From Pycnococcus provasolii (taxonomy: Eukaryota > Chlorophyta > Pseudoscourfieldiophyceae > Pseudoscourfieldiales > Pycnococcaceae): a DNA stretch of 64,000 nt. Position numbers and translations under genes: made by a program. The notes below the pieces were generated by a model. It saw only the letters and a list, made by a program, of their open reading frames with translations, had not been told where the DNA came from and searched no databases. Of this stretch, positions 45,747 to 55,900 are shown in pieces. Position 1 is the first letter of the stretch, and every line of letters begins with the position of its first letter. Location of the stretch: the NCBI GenBank assembly GCA_938743325.2, contig OW568891.1, positions 62,001-126,000 on the forward strand, given 5' to 3'.

Positions 45747-46127
45747 ATGGTGAACCTCGAGCAGACCTTTCTCGCCTCACGACAACTGCAGCTCGTCGTC
45801 ATCTTCGCCGTGTGCGTCGGCTTTCTAGTATGCGCGGGTGCACTCGCGAAGCTCTTGAAGATATCAGCCGTACAAACACCGAGGGCGGCATCGTACGACG
45901 TCGAACTGCAGCAAACGCAGCAGACACCTGCTCGCCTACCAACACAGCCAGGAGTCGCTGAAGTCGCCGAGGAGGCTGTGCAAGAAATGCAGCTGCAGAA
46001 GAAAACGCCAACAGCCGTGCAGTTCTACGCACCTGGAGAAGCCATGCCGTTCTCGATCGTCGTCGTGTCACCGCCACGACCCAGGTACTCCATGCACGGT
46101 GACGGACAGGAGGACAACAGCGTCTAG
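45747..46127 (+). CDS. small single-pass membrane protein
   Basis: 126 residues from ATG 45747 (upstream open frame starts at a TTG-type codon). A membrane helix LVVIFAVCVGFLVCAGALAK follows 14 residues of N-terminus, then a Gln- and Ala-rich cytosolic or lumenal tail (VQFYAPGEAMPFSIVVVSPP near the end). No family recognised. Converges with the secreted-protein gene at 46279, 150 bp away. Confidence 0.6.
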   Translation: MVNLEQTFLASRQLQLVVIFAVCVGFLVCAGALAKLLKISAVQTPRAASYDVELQQTQQTPARLPTQPGVAEVAEEAVQEMQLQKKTPTAVQFYAPGEAMPFSIVVVSPPRPRYSMHGDGQEDNSV

Positions 46128-46278
46128 GTGTAAGGTTTGTGGTTACAGAAAGTACGCGTCGCTTCTTTCACTCTTCGTCTCCAACGCGGCAACTCTTAGG
46201 ACACTCCCTGTATCTGTCTCCGTCTTTTGATTTGTGATTTGTTTTCCGCCACAACTTCGCTCGCCTTACAAAGGCCTT

Positions 46279-47202
46279 TTAGTTGCCAAGATCCGCGGGA
46301 GGAACAGCAGCGCCAACGCCGTAGTTGTTGGGCTTGCATCCCATCGACGGAACCTTGACGTCAAACGCCGCGCACACGTCCACGTATGTCATGTTTCCAA
46401 TCGCCGTCGCGTTCATCTGCTGCATGGCAGTTGGCGCCGCACCCTTGGAATACATCATGCCCGAGAGGAATGTGACGCCATTCGAGAGCTCGTTGAACTT
46501 TCCTCCCGCAAGGCAGCACCCGCCCTTTTCGAGGCGACCGCACAGCGACTTGACCGCATCCTCCGGCGTCGGGTCGAGAGGGGTCGACTTCAGAGCAGTC
46601 ACCTCGCGCGAGTACTTGGACGCGCAGCGCTCCTTGCCATCCTCGCTCATCGCGCACGCCCAGCCCGAGTCGAGGCGAAGCAGGGGATTGCTTCCAACGA
46701 GCTGCTTCGCGTACCTCGCCGCCATGGCACCGAGCGTGGGGATGGGTTTGCCAGCCTGCCTGGCGGAGTCGACGAGGTACGCCTTGAACTGGTCGGTGGT
46801 CATGCGCGCCTGAGACGCACGTTTTTCCACCGCCGCCTCCGCGCGCTTCGTGGCGATTTCCAGCAGACATCCCGTCTCGTTCATGAGTTTCTTCGCGAGC
46901 ACGATTTGCGACGAGCACGTCTTGTCGTCGCAGATGAGCTTCGTGTCTTCGGGTGTGAGCACGTACGTGGTGGCCGGCGTGTGTCCAGCTGAGGATGAGA
47001 GGGGCTTGAGCAGGGCGTTGTCGAGAAGCGCGCGGCACTCGTCTGAGACGGATTCCGTGATTGCGGGCATCTTCTGGCGCATGAGCGTGCACCCGAACGA
47101 AGCGAGGTTCATGCTTTCGTCTGCTGCGACGACAGAACTGCTGCTGATTCCTACAAAGAGGGCGCTGCTGAGAAGAACGCGACTCATACGAAAGACCGCC
47201 AT
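46279..47202 (-). CDS. unknown secreted Cys-rich protein
   Basis: 307 residues from ATG 47200-47202. A signal peptide (VLLSSALFVGISSSSVVAADES) is clear. The mature part has about twelve Cys, including CDDKTCSSQ, GCLLEIA, GWACAMSEDGKERCASK, LCGRLEKGGCCLAGGKF and a final GCKPNNYG, plus two N-glycosylation sites. No transmembrane helix or recognised domain. Likely extracellular or vacuolar. A TTACA (46266-46270) beyond the stop supplies the TGTAA poly(A) signal. Confidence 0.7.
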   Translation of the reverse strand: MAVFRMSRVLLSSALFVGISSSSVVAADESMNLASFGCTLMRQKMPAITESVSDECRALLDNALLKPLSSSAGHTPATTYVLTPEDTKLICDDKTCSSQIVLAKKLMNETGCLLEIATKRAEAAVEKRASQARMTTDQFKAYLVDSARQAGKPIPTLGAMAARYAKQLVGSNPLLRLDSGWACAMSEDGKERCASKYSREVTALKSTPLDPTPEDAVKSLCGRLEKGGCCLAGGKFNELSNGVTFLSGMMYSKGAAPTAMQQMNATAIGNMTYVDVCAAFDVKVPSMGCKPNNYGVGAAVPPADLGN

Positions 47203-47727
47203 ACTTCAAGACTACTTCAAGACTGAAAGAAAGACTGAAAGGCTTTTGAAGTGCGTGATGAACGAACCACCACTACTATGACACCTTTTTAAAAGGTGAA
47301 AGAAAACCGTTGCAACAGATAGCCAGATGAGAAGAGAAGCCAACGAAGAAGAGAAGGTGCTGCTACTAACCCAGATACATACCCGTAAACACCATACAAA
47401 CACCATAAGAGCAGAGGAAGTTAGGCACATCCGAGAAACGACTTCCCACCATGTTATGATGGCTCAAGCACCCGTGGGCATTGCGGATGATTTCCAGGAA
47501 GGTTCTCGGACGGGTCACTCCAAGAGAGGGAGGCAAAGGAATATTTGTTTTCCCTCCCCGAACGAACTTCTCCCCGAACGAACGGGGGAATGGTTGGGGT
47601 TAGGACATCTGCTTTTGGGGCGGAGGGATGAGCTGTTGTGTGACTTCGGGCCTCCCCTAAACCTTTGTTGGTTGGCAAGATCTTGTAAGTAAGTATAAAG
47701 CTTTAATTTTTCCGTTACACGTCCTCC
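47203..47727. other. intergenic region upstream of the secreted protein
   Basis: 525 bp with AT-rich and A-rich runs and a GGTTGGGGTTAGG motif near 47593. No gene; a plus-strand frame here (47327-47692) lacks family features. Confidence 0.5.
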
Positions 47728-49632
47728 TCAGGACGCCTCTGCTGATGATTCTTTGCACGGTGGTTTGACAGGAGGAGACTGCTGCGACGGCGGCGACAAC
47801 GATGACGGAGGCGCAAAGAGAACTTCGCCAACGAGCTCTTGGAATGTCGGGCGATCCTTAGACGTTTCGAGCCAGCACCGAAGGGCAATATCTTTGACTT
47901 GCGGAACGCCGGCGATAGCCGCTTCGTTCCACTCGAGCGTGCCCCTGACGAAGCGGGAACCTTCACGCTGCACAATGGCGATGAACGGGTGCACGTCAAT
48001 CCCGTAGAATGGTCGTTGACGATGCATGAGTTCCCAAACGATGACGCCGAACGAAAACACATCACACGGGTAGTCGTAGGGATCGTTGCCAAGAGCCTCC
48101 GGCGCGCAATAGTAGGCTGCGCCGTGCTGCCGCTTCTGCGGGGACAGTCTGCTCGTCTTCACCTTGCTCAGCCCAAAATCGGTGATCTTCGCCTGCCCCT
48201 TCTTGTTCAGAAGGACATTATTTGACGTCAGATCGCGATGAACAATGCCTCGGCCGTGAAGGTACGCCATACCTTCGACGATATCGTGAACCCAAGACAT
48301 CTTCATGGCAACTGTGAGCGTGTTGGCGAACGTCTTTCCATCTGGAGTCCTTCGATGCACGACACTAGACAGACTTCCGCGATCCATGTACTCCATGACG
48401 ATCGAGAGCTCCGAAGGTTCGACGATCACGCCCATCCACAGCACGACGTGCGGATGCCGGAGGCGTGACAGCAGACTCACCTCGTGTGCGAAGTCTATGG
48501 TTGAGTCACAGCCGCGATGGTCGAAGAGTCGTTTCACAGCCACAGGTGTGCCAAGCCAGCTCGCCTTGAACACTTCGCCGTATCCACCAATGCCTAGCCT
48601 GTTTTGGGGGCCCATGTATCCACTTTTGAATACAATCTCGCTGCAACGAATCCTGTGTTCAGCGACACTGTGCAAAAAAAGCTCCGTTGATGACGTCGTG
48701 CTGCTGTTGTCGTCGTCGTCGGTGTAGCAGCATCGAGGCGCCGCTGTTGTTGGCTCGACGACATATGCGTGATTCGTCACGCTGCAGCATGAGTTGTTGT
48801 TGTTGCGGGTGCAACATTGCTGCTGCTCAGGAGGAGGACGAGAAGGCGATTGCTGCTGCTGCACGACGACGACCTCGACGTCACCACAGCTGCTGGTGCT
48901 GCTGATGCTGTGTTGTTGTTGTTGTTGCCGTTTTTTGTTTCCTCCACACCGATTTCGATAAAGAAGAAGAATTGTAATAAGCAGGCACGCGGTCGTAAAC
49001 GCACCCACGATTACCGCAACCAAAATGATGGCTATGAACTTCCACCAGCCTTCGTCGTCACTCTCATTCTCTTTGGTTAATTGTGACGGCAGTGGTGGTT
49101 TGATTCTCCTGTTGGTGCTGCTCTGTGGTACTTCCTCGACGGCGACGCGTCCAAAATGCCCTCCGCCGAGCGCAGCTTGTTGTATCATGGTGGTGGTGCT
49201 GAGGACTTCCTTTGGTTCGTCGTTGCTGTCATCAAATTCATCTGAGATGGGCGATGATGAGACAGCAGCAGCAGCAGCTGACTCGATTTCGATTTCGTGC
49301 GAAGTAGAAGCTAGCCATCGTAGCAGAGGTGTTTCCTCTCTTTCCGCAGCTATTGACGCGAGTTCCTCCGGCCCTCCAATCGGAACGAGGTACGGCGGCA
49401 TCTCGTCAAACGGGTCTTCGTACGCGTAGGCATAAACGTATTCCTCGTCTCCATGAATGTCGTTGTTGTTGTTGTGGGAGGAAGTATGATCTTCGAGTGG
49501 CGTTTTTTCTTCACCAGCTGCTGCACCACCACCAACGACATGAAGAGAAACAACAAGAAGACTGACGAATATTACCGTGGTCGTCAGCAGTGGACGCACC
49601 CTAGTAGTGGTAAAGGGCACTGACAACGCCAT
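47728..49632 (-). CDS. receptor-like protein kinase (RLK), complete
   Basis: 634 residues from ATG 49630-49632; the frame is open upstream but without coding character. A signal peptide (PLLTTTVIFVSLLVVSLHVV) leads to an acidic, low-complexity ectodomain (about 30-185), then one membrane helix (FIAIILVAVIVGAFTTACLLITILLLY). After a Gln/Ser-rich juxtamembrane region comes a full kinase domain: GIGGYGEVFKA, VAVKRLFDHRG, HRDLTSNNVLLN, DFGLSKVK, APEALGNDPYDYPCDVFSFG, CWLETSKDRPTFQEL. All catalytic residues are present. HRDLTSNN resembles TKL/Raf-like kinases of plants and algae. A TGTAA (TTACA 47715-47719) follows the stop. Ligand unknown. Confidence 0.9.
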   Translation of the reverse strand: MALSVPFTTTRVRPLLTTTVIFVSLLVVSLHVVGGGAAAGEEKTPLEDHTSSHNNNNDIHGDEEYVYAYAYEDPFDEMPPYLVPIGGPEELASIAAEREETPLLRWLASTSHEIEIESAAAAAVSSSPISDEFDDSNDEPKEVLSTTTMIQQAALGGGHFGRVAVEEVPQSSTNRRIKPPLPSQLTKENESDDEGWWKFIAIILVAVIVGAFTTACLLITILLLYRNRCGGNKKRQQQQQHSISSTSSCGDVEVVVVQQQQSPSRPPPEQQQCCTRNNNNSCCSVTNHAYVVEPTTAAPRCCYTDDDDNSSTTSSTELFLHSVAEHRIRCSEIVFKSGYMGPQNRLGIGGYGEVFKASWLGTPVAVKRLFDHRGCDSTIDFAHEVSLLSRLRHPHVVLWMGVIVEPSELSIVMEYMDRGSLSSVVHRRTPDGKTFANTLTVAMKMSWVHDIVEGMAYLHGRGIVHRDLTSNNVLLNKKGQAKITDFGLSKVKTSRLSPQKRQHGAAYYCAPEALGNDPYDYPCDVFSFGVIVWELMHRQRPFYGIDVHPFIAIVQREGSRFVRGTLEWNEAAIAGVPQVKDIALRCWLETSKDRPTFQELVGEVLFAPPSSLSPPSQQSPPVKPPCKESSAEAS

Positions 49633-49939
49633 TTTTATGCTATTTGTTTTGTCACGGGCAAACTTTGCACAAAAATTTCTTTCTCGGTTTTTTTTGTCGG
49701 TGTGCGTCAACCGTAAATTTTGCTTGCTTGCTTGTGGGAAGAGAGAACCCACCAGTATAAACAGGCACGTGGTCACACAACGGAGAAGGGGGGGGAAGGG
49801 CGGGAGGGAAGCCGTTCTGGAGACGAAGCACTCAGGCAGACAAACCAACCCCGAATTGGTCCCTCCCTCCAGAACGTTCAGTTCTAAATATCATCGGTAA
49901 AATCCGACCCGTCCAAATTTCTGTTTTGTCCCTTCAGTT

Positions 49940-50121
49940 CCGGGTAGCTTCGCCGTTTTTAATTTCGGCGCCTCGACGATCCTCCATCTTCCCAAATCCC
50001 AACCACCAACTCCCTCCTTGCATGTCATGCATGTGGGGACCTCCATCATATAACTTATAAGGGAAGAATACACTAGTTAGTGTTGTGTAGTTTACACTGC
50101 TAGTAGCTGGCGACATGTATT
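49940..50121 (+). repeat. direct repeat copy 1
   Basis: About 180 bp, about 90 percent identical to 50542-50720, with small indels (for example a 5-base duplication). Ends CTGGCGACATGTATT in both copies. Contains a TATAACTTATAAG box. No target-site duplication was seen outside the pair, so no element class is assigned. Confidence 0.7.
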
Positions 50122-50541
50122 GAATAGAGCGGAGCAGGGTTTGGAGTGGCGAGCGCGCGAGACGCGCATAAACCGCCGTTTTCGCAGCAGCCGGGAACAC
50201 GGTTCTAATGCTGCGTGGTTAGTACCGAAGCCTGACGTCCCGGGGATAATTCCGAAACGGGCGGGCCCGAGCCAGCTACCCCTCGTCACCGCCCCCGGGC
50301 CTGCTAAGCCCTCTACTCAGCCGGTGCCCGAAGCCAAGTCAGCAGGGAATATTGGGTTCATATTTCTTTTAATACACCCACCCACCCGCCCGGCGGGCAG
50401 CCGTCAGCTCACGTGTTCGCGCGTGAACTGACAGGCTGGAGAGGTTATCGGGTTTTTGAGCAGGCTTTGGGTTTGGCTGAGGGACACTCTCCTCCACACC
50501 GTCTAGGAGAGCAAGAAAACCGGGTACCGGGTAGGGGGGTA

Positions 50542-50720
50542 CCCGGTAGCTTCCCCCGCCGTTTTTTAATTTCGGCGGCGCCTCGACGATCCATCTTCCC
50601 AAATCCCAACCACCACCTCCCTCCTTGCATGTCAGGTGGGGACCTCCATCATATAACTTATAAGGGAAGAATACACTAGTGTTGTGTAGTTTACACTGCT
50701 AGTAGCTGGCGACATGTATT
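50542..50720 (+). repeat. direct repeat copy 2
   Basis: Second copy of the 180-bp repeat, about 600 bp downstream of the first in the same orientation, with about 420 bp of unique GC-rich DNA in between. Confidence 0.7.
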
Positions 50721-50794
50721 AGCTTGCGTACGTGCATCACCACGCGTATTCTTGTGATCTGCGCCGTAGCTCTGCTCGTATTATGCATGCATGC

Positions 50795-51286
50795 GCTATA
50801 CTTGGCAATATAGCGCTATGGGCGTCAGACCATAAAATATATAGGGCTATATATTTTGATATCATATATTTGGCAATATAAAACCTTGGGTTCGTGATTT
50901 CGCAAACCCCGAATTGGACAGTCGACTTAATTCGTCACTAAATTCAACTTGTTACTCCTTAAACGTTTCCCTTCGGTTCCCACAGCTTCCCACACCCATG
51001 AACACCTGGGGTACGAAGGCAGTTGTTGACGTACGAGCTATGGGCACTTCAAGCCGCTCAAACTCAGACAGGCTGAGGTCACACATTGACGTTGATGCCG
51101 TGTGCTGCGACCCCTTGTTCTGGCTCTCAACAATTCCCCGACCATTTCCCCCGACCAAAAAAAGTCGGGGTTAGGACCTCTCAGGCAATATAGCGCTATG
51201 GGCGTGACGTCATAAAATATATAGGGCTATATAGTTTGCTATACAAAAATATATTATATCGCTATGGATCGACTGCCAAGTATAGC
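50795..51286. mobile_element. MITE-like element with 13-bp inverted repeats
   Basis: GCTATACTTGGCA at 50795-50807 and its exact reverse complement at 51274-51286, with ATGC flanking both sides as a possible 4-bp target duplication. The interior is AT-rich and holds two direct copies of an AATATAGCGCTATGGGCGT segment (50806 and 51185). It encodes nothing. Palindromic flanks weaken the duplication call. Confidence 0.55.
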
Positions 51287-51741
51287 ATGCGCCGCTTGGT
51301 CGAGATACGTAGTAACGTAGCAGCCTCATCGTACTACTTGTTTTGCTTCGAGAGAATTACATAACGCGAAATGGTTGCACGTATAGGCTATAATAGCCAT
51401 AATCTGTCTGGGTGCGCATCGCCGAGCTCCGTCCCGACGCTCGCTGACCGTCGAGCGCCTCGCGCGCGGAGCAGCGGCTCCGCGTCGCGGCGTCGGCGTA
51501 CTTGCCTTGATCACGGAGCAAGCTGGCGAGGTTGTTGAGGGAGCCATGGAGGTGAGCGTGCCTGGATGCGCGTCACCACCGACGATGCTTTCCACGGGTC
51601 CCACCAAACAATGCAAAACCCCGGAACATTGCTGGCAAGTGCGATTTGTTAGAGTAGATTAGATTTTTTCCAACCCCCGATCTCGATTTGATTTGATTTG
51701 TTTTTCTTCTCCGCCACAAAAAACTTTCCCAGAAGTACGCC

Positions 51742-52576
51742 ATGATGGCCGGTGCTCCTGGTGTGCGTCGTGCTCCCTCTTCGGGGGGCGTTACTTGTGC
51801 TCGTCGTGCTCCTCCTTCGTTTCGTCAACGTTTGGCCTGCACATCTTCGTCTTCGTCCTCGTCTTCGTCTTCGTCCCCTTCGTTGAAGTCACCTGATGAT
51901 GAGAAGAATGTCGCCATAATTGGATGCCAGTGATTTTGGGAACCGCAACAACTCTTAAAGGATGTTGCGGGTGTCACATCAACGGAAGTCGGATACGCGG
52001 GTGGAATTCCGAAAGCCACATACGCAAGCGTGTGTGCGGGTGACGGAAACACGGAAGTCGTGAAAATCACGTACGACCCTAACGTCATCACATACGAGGA
52101 AATTCTCCAAAAGGCGTTCGAAGTCAGCGACACGTCCGCGCGATATACCAAGCAGTACGCAAGCGCCGTCTTCCCACAAACGGAACAACAGAAGAAAGTC
52201 GCAGACTTGCTCGTGGAAACGAAACGATCGAAAACGAAGCGCGGCGTGTCAACTGTCGTGTATGACACGGAAGAAAGCAACGTCTACACGCGAGCTGAGT
52301 GGTACCATCAGTAAGTCTACCACTAACCACCCAAAACACCAAAAACAAAAACAATCACTAACAACCTAACACACTAAATAAAACAGAGACTACAAAACGA
52401 AAAATAACCTGCGCATTGCAGGTGTACTGATTGCGTTTGTGCTTGACTACGCCGCGGCATTAGCACCGCCAGATGTTGCTTCGGTGCTGCAAGTACTCAG
52501 AACGTCTCTCGCCGTCGCTGTTGTGGCATCCATGTTGCCACAGATTGTGCCAGCTTTTGACAAGTTCTTTGGCTAA
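51742..52576 (+). CDS. methionine sulfoxide reductase A, candidate selenoprotein (spliced)
   Basis: Exons 51742-52310 and 52387-52576, joined across a 76-bp intron (GTAAGT donor, AAACAG acceptor), give 252 residues if TGA 51931-51933 (residue 64) is read as selenocysteine. The TGA is in frame between NVAIIGCQ and FWEPQQLLKDVAGV and falls exactly at the catalytic Cys of MsrA (GCFWGxE...GV spacing kept). Downstream motifs follow: TSTEVGYAGG, TEVVKITYDP, ITYEEIL and AEWYHQDYKTKN, the last only after splicing. The N-terminus is an Arg- and Ser-rich transit-like region. A hydrophobic C-terminal tail (LIAFVLDYAAALAPP) is unusual. MsrA repairs Met-S-sulfoxide using thioredoxin; a Sec-containing form is known in Chlamydomonas. 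A SECIS was not securely seen in the 3' UTR. Confidence 0.8.
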
Positions 52577-52903
52577 AAGAAATAGACGAGATCATCATCC
52601 CATTTGCTTTGTGTATGTATGTTGTTTGTTGTTGTTTGTTTTGTATACATGTGACGGTCGGTTCGAATACGAAAAGCCAGAATAAGGCATGTTTCACACC
52701 TGAAGAAAAACAAACAGACAACAACAACAACAACAACAAAATGCAAAATGTTTTTTCTGTAAAACATTCTCATCATCCTTACTCTTTATTTACAATTTCC
52801 TTTCGTTTATCATAAATAAACAAACGTATACAGTAGTAAGCACTGTACTACTTACTCAAATGAGCCTTTCTTTGTTGTCATTATCATCATTCATCAATAT
52901 CAA
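52577..52903. other. convergent 3' UTR region
   Basis: 327 bp between convergent MsrA and FtsH. Holds AC- and TTG-rich simple sequence, a 7-bp-arm hairpin near 52747-52768 and a TGTAA at 52758-52762. If MsrA is a selenoprotein its SECIS should lie here; a weak GTGA (52651) plus AA (52666) pattern was seen but its stem does not pair well. Confidence 0.4.
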
Positions 52904-55900
52904 TCAATCAGATTGCGGTCCTTGTTTCTTCTTCTGCTTCTCATCACTATTAGAAGAAGAAGAAGAAGAAGAAGAGGACAAAAACCTCATCATCTCCACA
53001 GGCACCTTCACATCCTGAAAGCAACCTCGCAGCTCTTCTCCCTCCACTTCTTCGCGCTCCCTGAGTAACTTTACCAAAGTCTCGAAAAGCGCGCGATTCT
53101 CCACTACACTCGCCATCGCCGCCTCCTCTGCACGCGTCAGCAGAGCACGGCATTCCTCCGCAGCCGCGCTCGCAATGGGCGTCATGCCACTCGGTCCGAA
53201 CGGGTCCACGCCAAGTGCCACGGGACCCGTCCCCTCGCCAAGTCCATACTGGCCAATCAGCGCCTGCGCGAGGTTCGTCGCTTTCTGCAAATCATCACTG
53301 CTCCCGTTCGTCACGCCACCACGGCCGTAGCAAGCAGCCTCCGCCGCACGACCACCCATGCAAGTGCACAAGCTAGACTTCATCTCACGAAGCGTCATTA
53401 GACCTCCCGACTCGTCAGACGGCGGTAAATTCGCCGAGTATCCCAGCGCACCGACGCCGCGCGGGATTATGCTGATTTTATCCACCATCTGCAGAGCAGC
53501 TGCGCGGCGCATCGGACGACGTACTGAGCCGTGCTCTTCATCCGCGACATCTAATTTCGCACTACCACTACCATCCTCATCCTCATCCTCAGTCTTATTC
53601 AGCTCGTCCACCGCCTTTGCCGCCACCACGCTCACCAGAGCATGTCCCACCTCATGCCTTGCCACCACCTCCTTCTCGAAAGGAGACACCTGGAAGCTCG
53701 GACGCGCGATGCCGCCAATTATGCGAGTAAGGCTCTCCAATAAATCGTCACGCGACACGCTGTCACGACGCTGACGCGCCGCGAGAAGGCCAGCCTCGTT
53801 CAAAGTACGCTCCAAATCAGAACCAGTGTACCCCCAGCTTCTTCTCACCACCTCGGAAAAGTCACAGCCTCGACCAAATCGCATACTGGACAGCCGAGCT
53901 CTCACGTCGAGAACAAGCGCGCGGCCTTTGGCATCTGGTGGGCTCACAGCAACCTCGCGGTCGAAGCGACCACTTCGCTTCAGAGCTGGATCGAGCACCT
54001 CAGGGCGGTTCGTCGCGGCAATCACAAGCACGGGTGCATCCACAGAACCTTCGAAGCCATCCATCTCACTCAGCAGCTGGTTGAGCGTCTGGCTCGACCC
54101 CGTCTCCCAGCCGCCGCCGCCACCACCACCGCTCGAACGCTTCTGTCCCACGGCGTCAATTTCGTCCAAAAATATGACGCTGGGAGCATGCTTGCGCGCC
54201 TTGGCGAACAAATCACGCACTCGCGCCGCACCGCGGCCGACAAACACCTCGTCGAAGCTGGATCCCGATCCGTAGAAAAAGCTCGCATCACTCTCGCCCG
54301 CGACAGCTTTGGCTAGAAGCGTCTTGCCCGTTCCCGGCGGTCCTACGAGCAGAACACCCTTCGGAGGTCGAGCGCCAAGGTCACGGTACCGTTCCGGTGC
54401 CATCAGCACGTCGACAACCTCGGCAAGCTCCGCCTTTGCTTCTTCGCAGCCCGCGACGTCGCAGAGGCGTGTCAAGGGCACTGACCCATCCTCCGCCGGC
54501 GTGCCGGTGATGGCAACACCGCCGCCACCGCCGCTGCTGCTCGAAGGACGAACTGCAGAAGCAAGGTTGTTGCGCGGCGACGACAAAATCAAGCGACGGG
54601 CATCCTTCGCGCGCAGGCCACTGCCAGCGGCAATCACGCTCTTCAGGTCCATCAGAAATAGTCTAACATACGACCAGAATGGGGCAGCACTCGATCGGCG
54701 AGCACCAGTCGCACCATCACCACCACCCTGATCTTGGCGACTGCGCGTGCGAAGCGTGCGAGATCCTCCCGGTGTGTCTTGCCCGAGGCCAAGTCCGCCA
54801 CCGCCAGCTGGTCCTCGGATCATGCGAATGATCGACGTAAGCAGGACGATGGCGATCACCAGCGAGACCGTCTGGCAGAACACGTCGAACACCGTCGCGA
54901 GGGTACCTCGGCGCTGCAGCGGCATCTTGTTCAATGAAGTTGACGCCATCTCCAAGGCACGCTGCGACGTGTCGATCTGAACATCCACGCCGCGCTGCTG
55001 AAGAATGCGAAGCCACGACGTCGCATCATCAAACTGGCCAAATTGTCCGGCACCGTGTGCGCCGGGCGTGAGCGCGAGACCTGCGGATGCCGCCTCTGGC
55101 GTAAGCAAGGTAGACACGATGTATCCACCACAACCACCGAAGCCGCCGACGACGCTGCCACCGCCGCCGCCGCCGTCGCCTCGCGCATGCGAAGAGGAGC
55201 TTCCGAACAGGCCACTGCCCTTCGCCCTTTCATAGTGCTTTGATGATTTGCTGCCTGGTGGTAAAAAGTCCTTGAAATGTCCCGCTCCTGTCACCCAGGT
55301 GTAGACCGTGCTCCCATCTTCCTGCGCCTGCGGTGGAATGGAATGAACCAAAGATTTCGTCGATCGTCCATCATTCATCTCTCCAGCTAAATGTAAATCA
55401 GCCTTGCCGCCAGGTATCCAAACGGGTACTTGTCGCACTACATAACCGCTCCCCGCGCCTTTCTTGAGATGTTTCTCGGCGTATAGGTTGTACCTCGACT
55501 TCTGAGCGAGAGAGGGCAAAATTGCACACCCCGTTCTCGCATGTTTGTACGATTGTCGCATTTCTCCCGTCGTGTCGCCAGCGGGGAGCATAGAATGCGA
55601 TGCAGAGGAAGCCACGCCCTCGATGGCGAACCACGTTCTCCCTTTGGGAAGCTGTCCCAGCCGCACCGCATCATCGAACCACGCGATTGCACTGCTCGCC
55701 GCATCGGGATCCACGTCGATGGGGGCACGATTGTTGGTGTACACTGGCATTGTGGCGGTGTCAGAAGGGTGGTGTGCGTAAAACGTTGGCGGTCGAATGC
55801 GCGTGTACAGCATCTGCGCGGTGGGTACGTACGTTGCGTGGCTCGCCGCGCCCACCGAAATGAGCTTGCCAAGCTCTGGGAGCGATATCAGGTTAGCCTT

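Larger units (their letters stand above)
49633..51741. other. gene-poor region with direct repeats and a MITE
   Basis: 2.1 kb upstream of the kinase and of MsrA with no credible gene; the few open frames lack ATG or family features. It contains a 180-bp direct-repeat pair, a 492-bp MITE, a GGTACCCGGT inverted motif near 50519-50547 and AT-rich TATA-type sequence. The MsrA promoter probably lies at 51300-51741. Confidence 0.5.

Noticed and set aside
49940-50720. Terminal repeats of a retroelement
   Set aside because: No coding content, primer site or target duplication is visible, so only a direct-repeat pair is reported.
52651-52680. tRNA-like GGTTCGAATAC B-box near the MsrA 3' end
   Set aside because: No A box or cloverleaf stems can be formed around it.
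52651-52720. Possible SECIS (GTGA ... AA ... GA)
   Set aside because: Spacing is roughly right but the required stem does not pair, so it is left as a check and not annotated.
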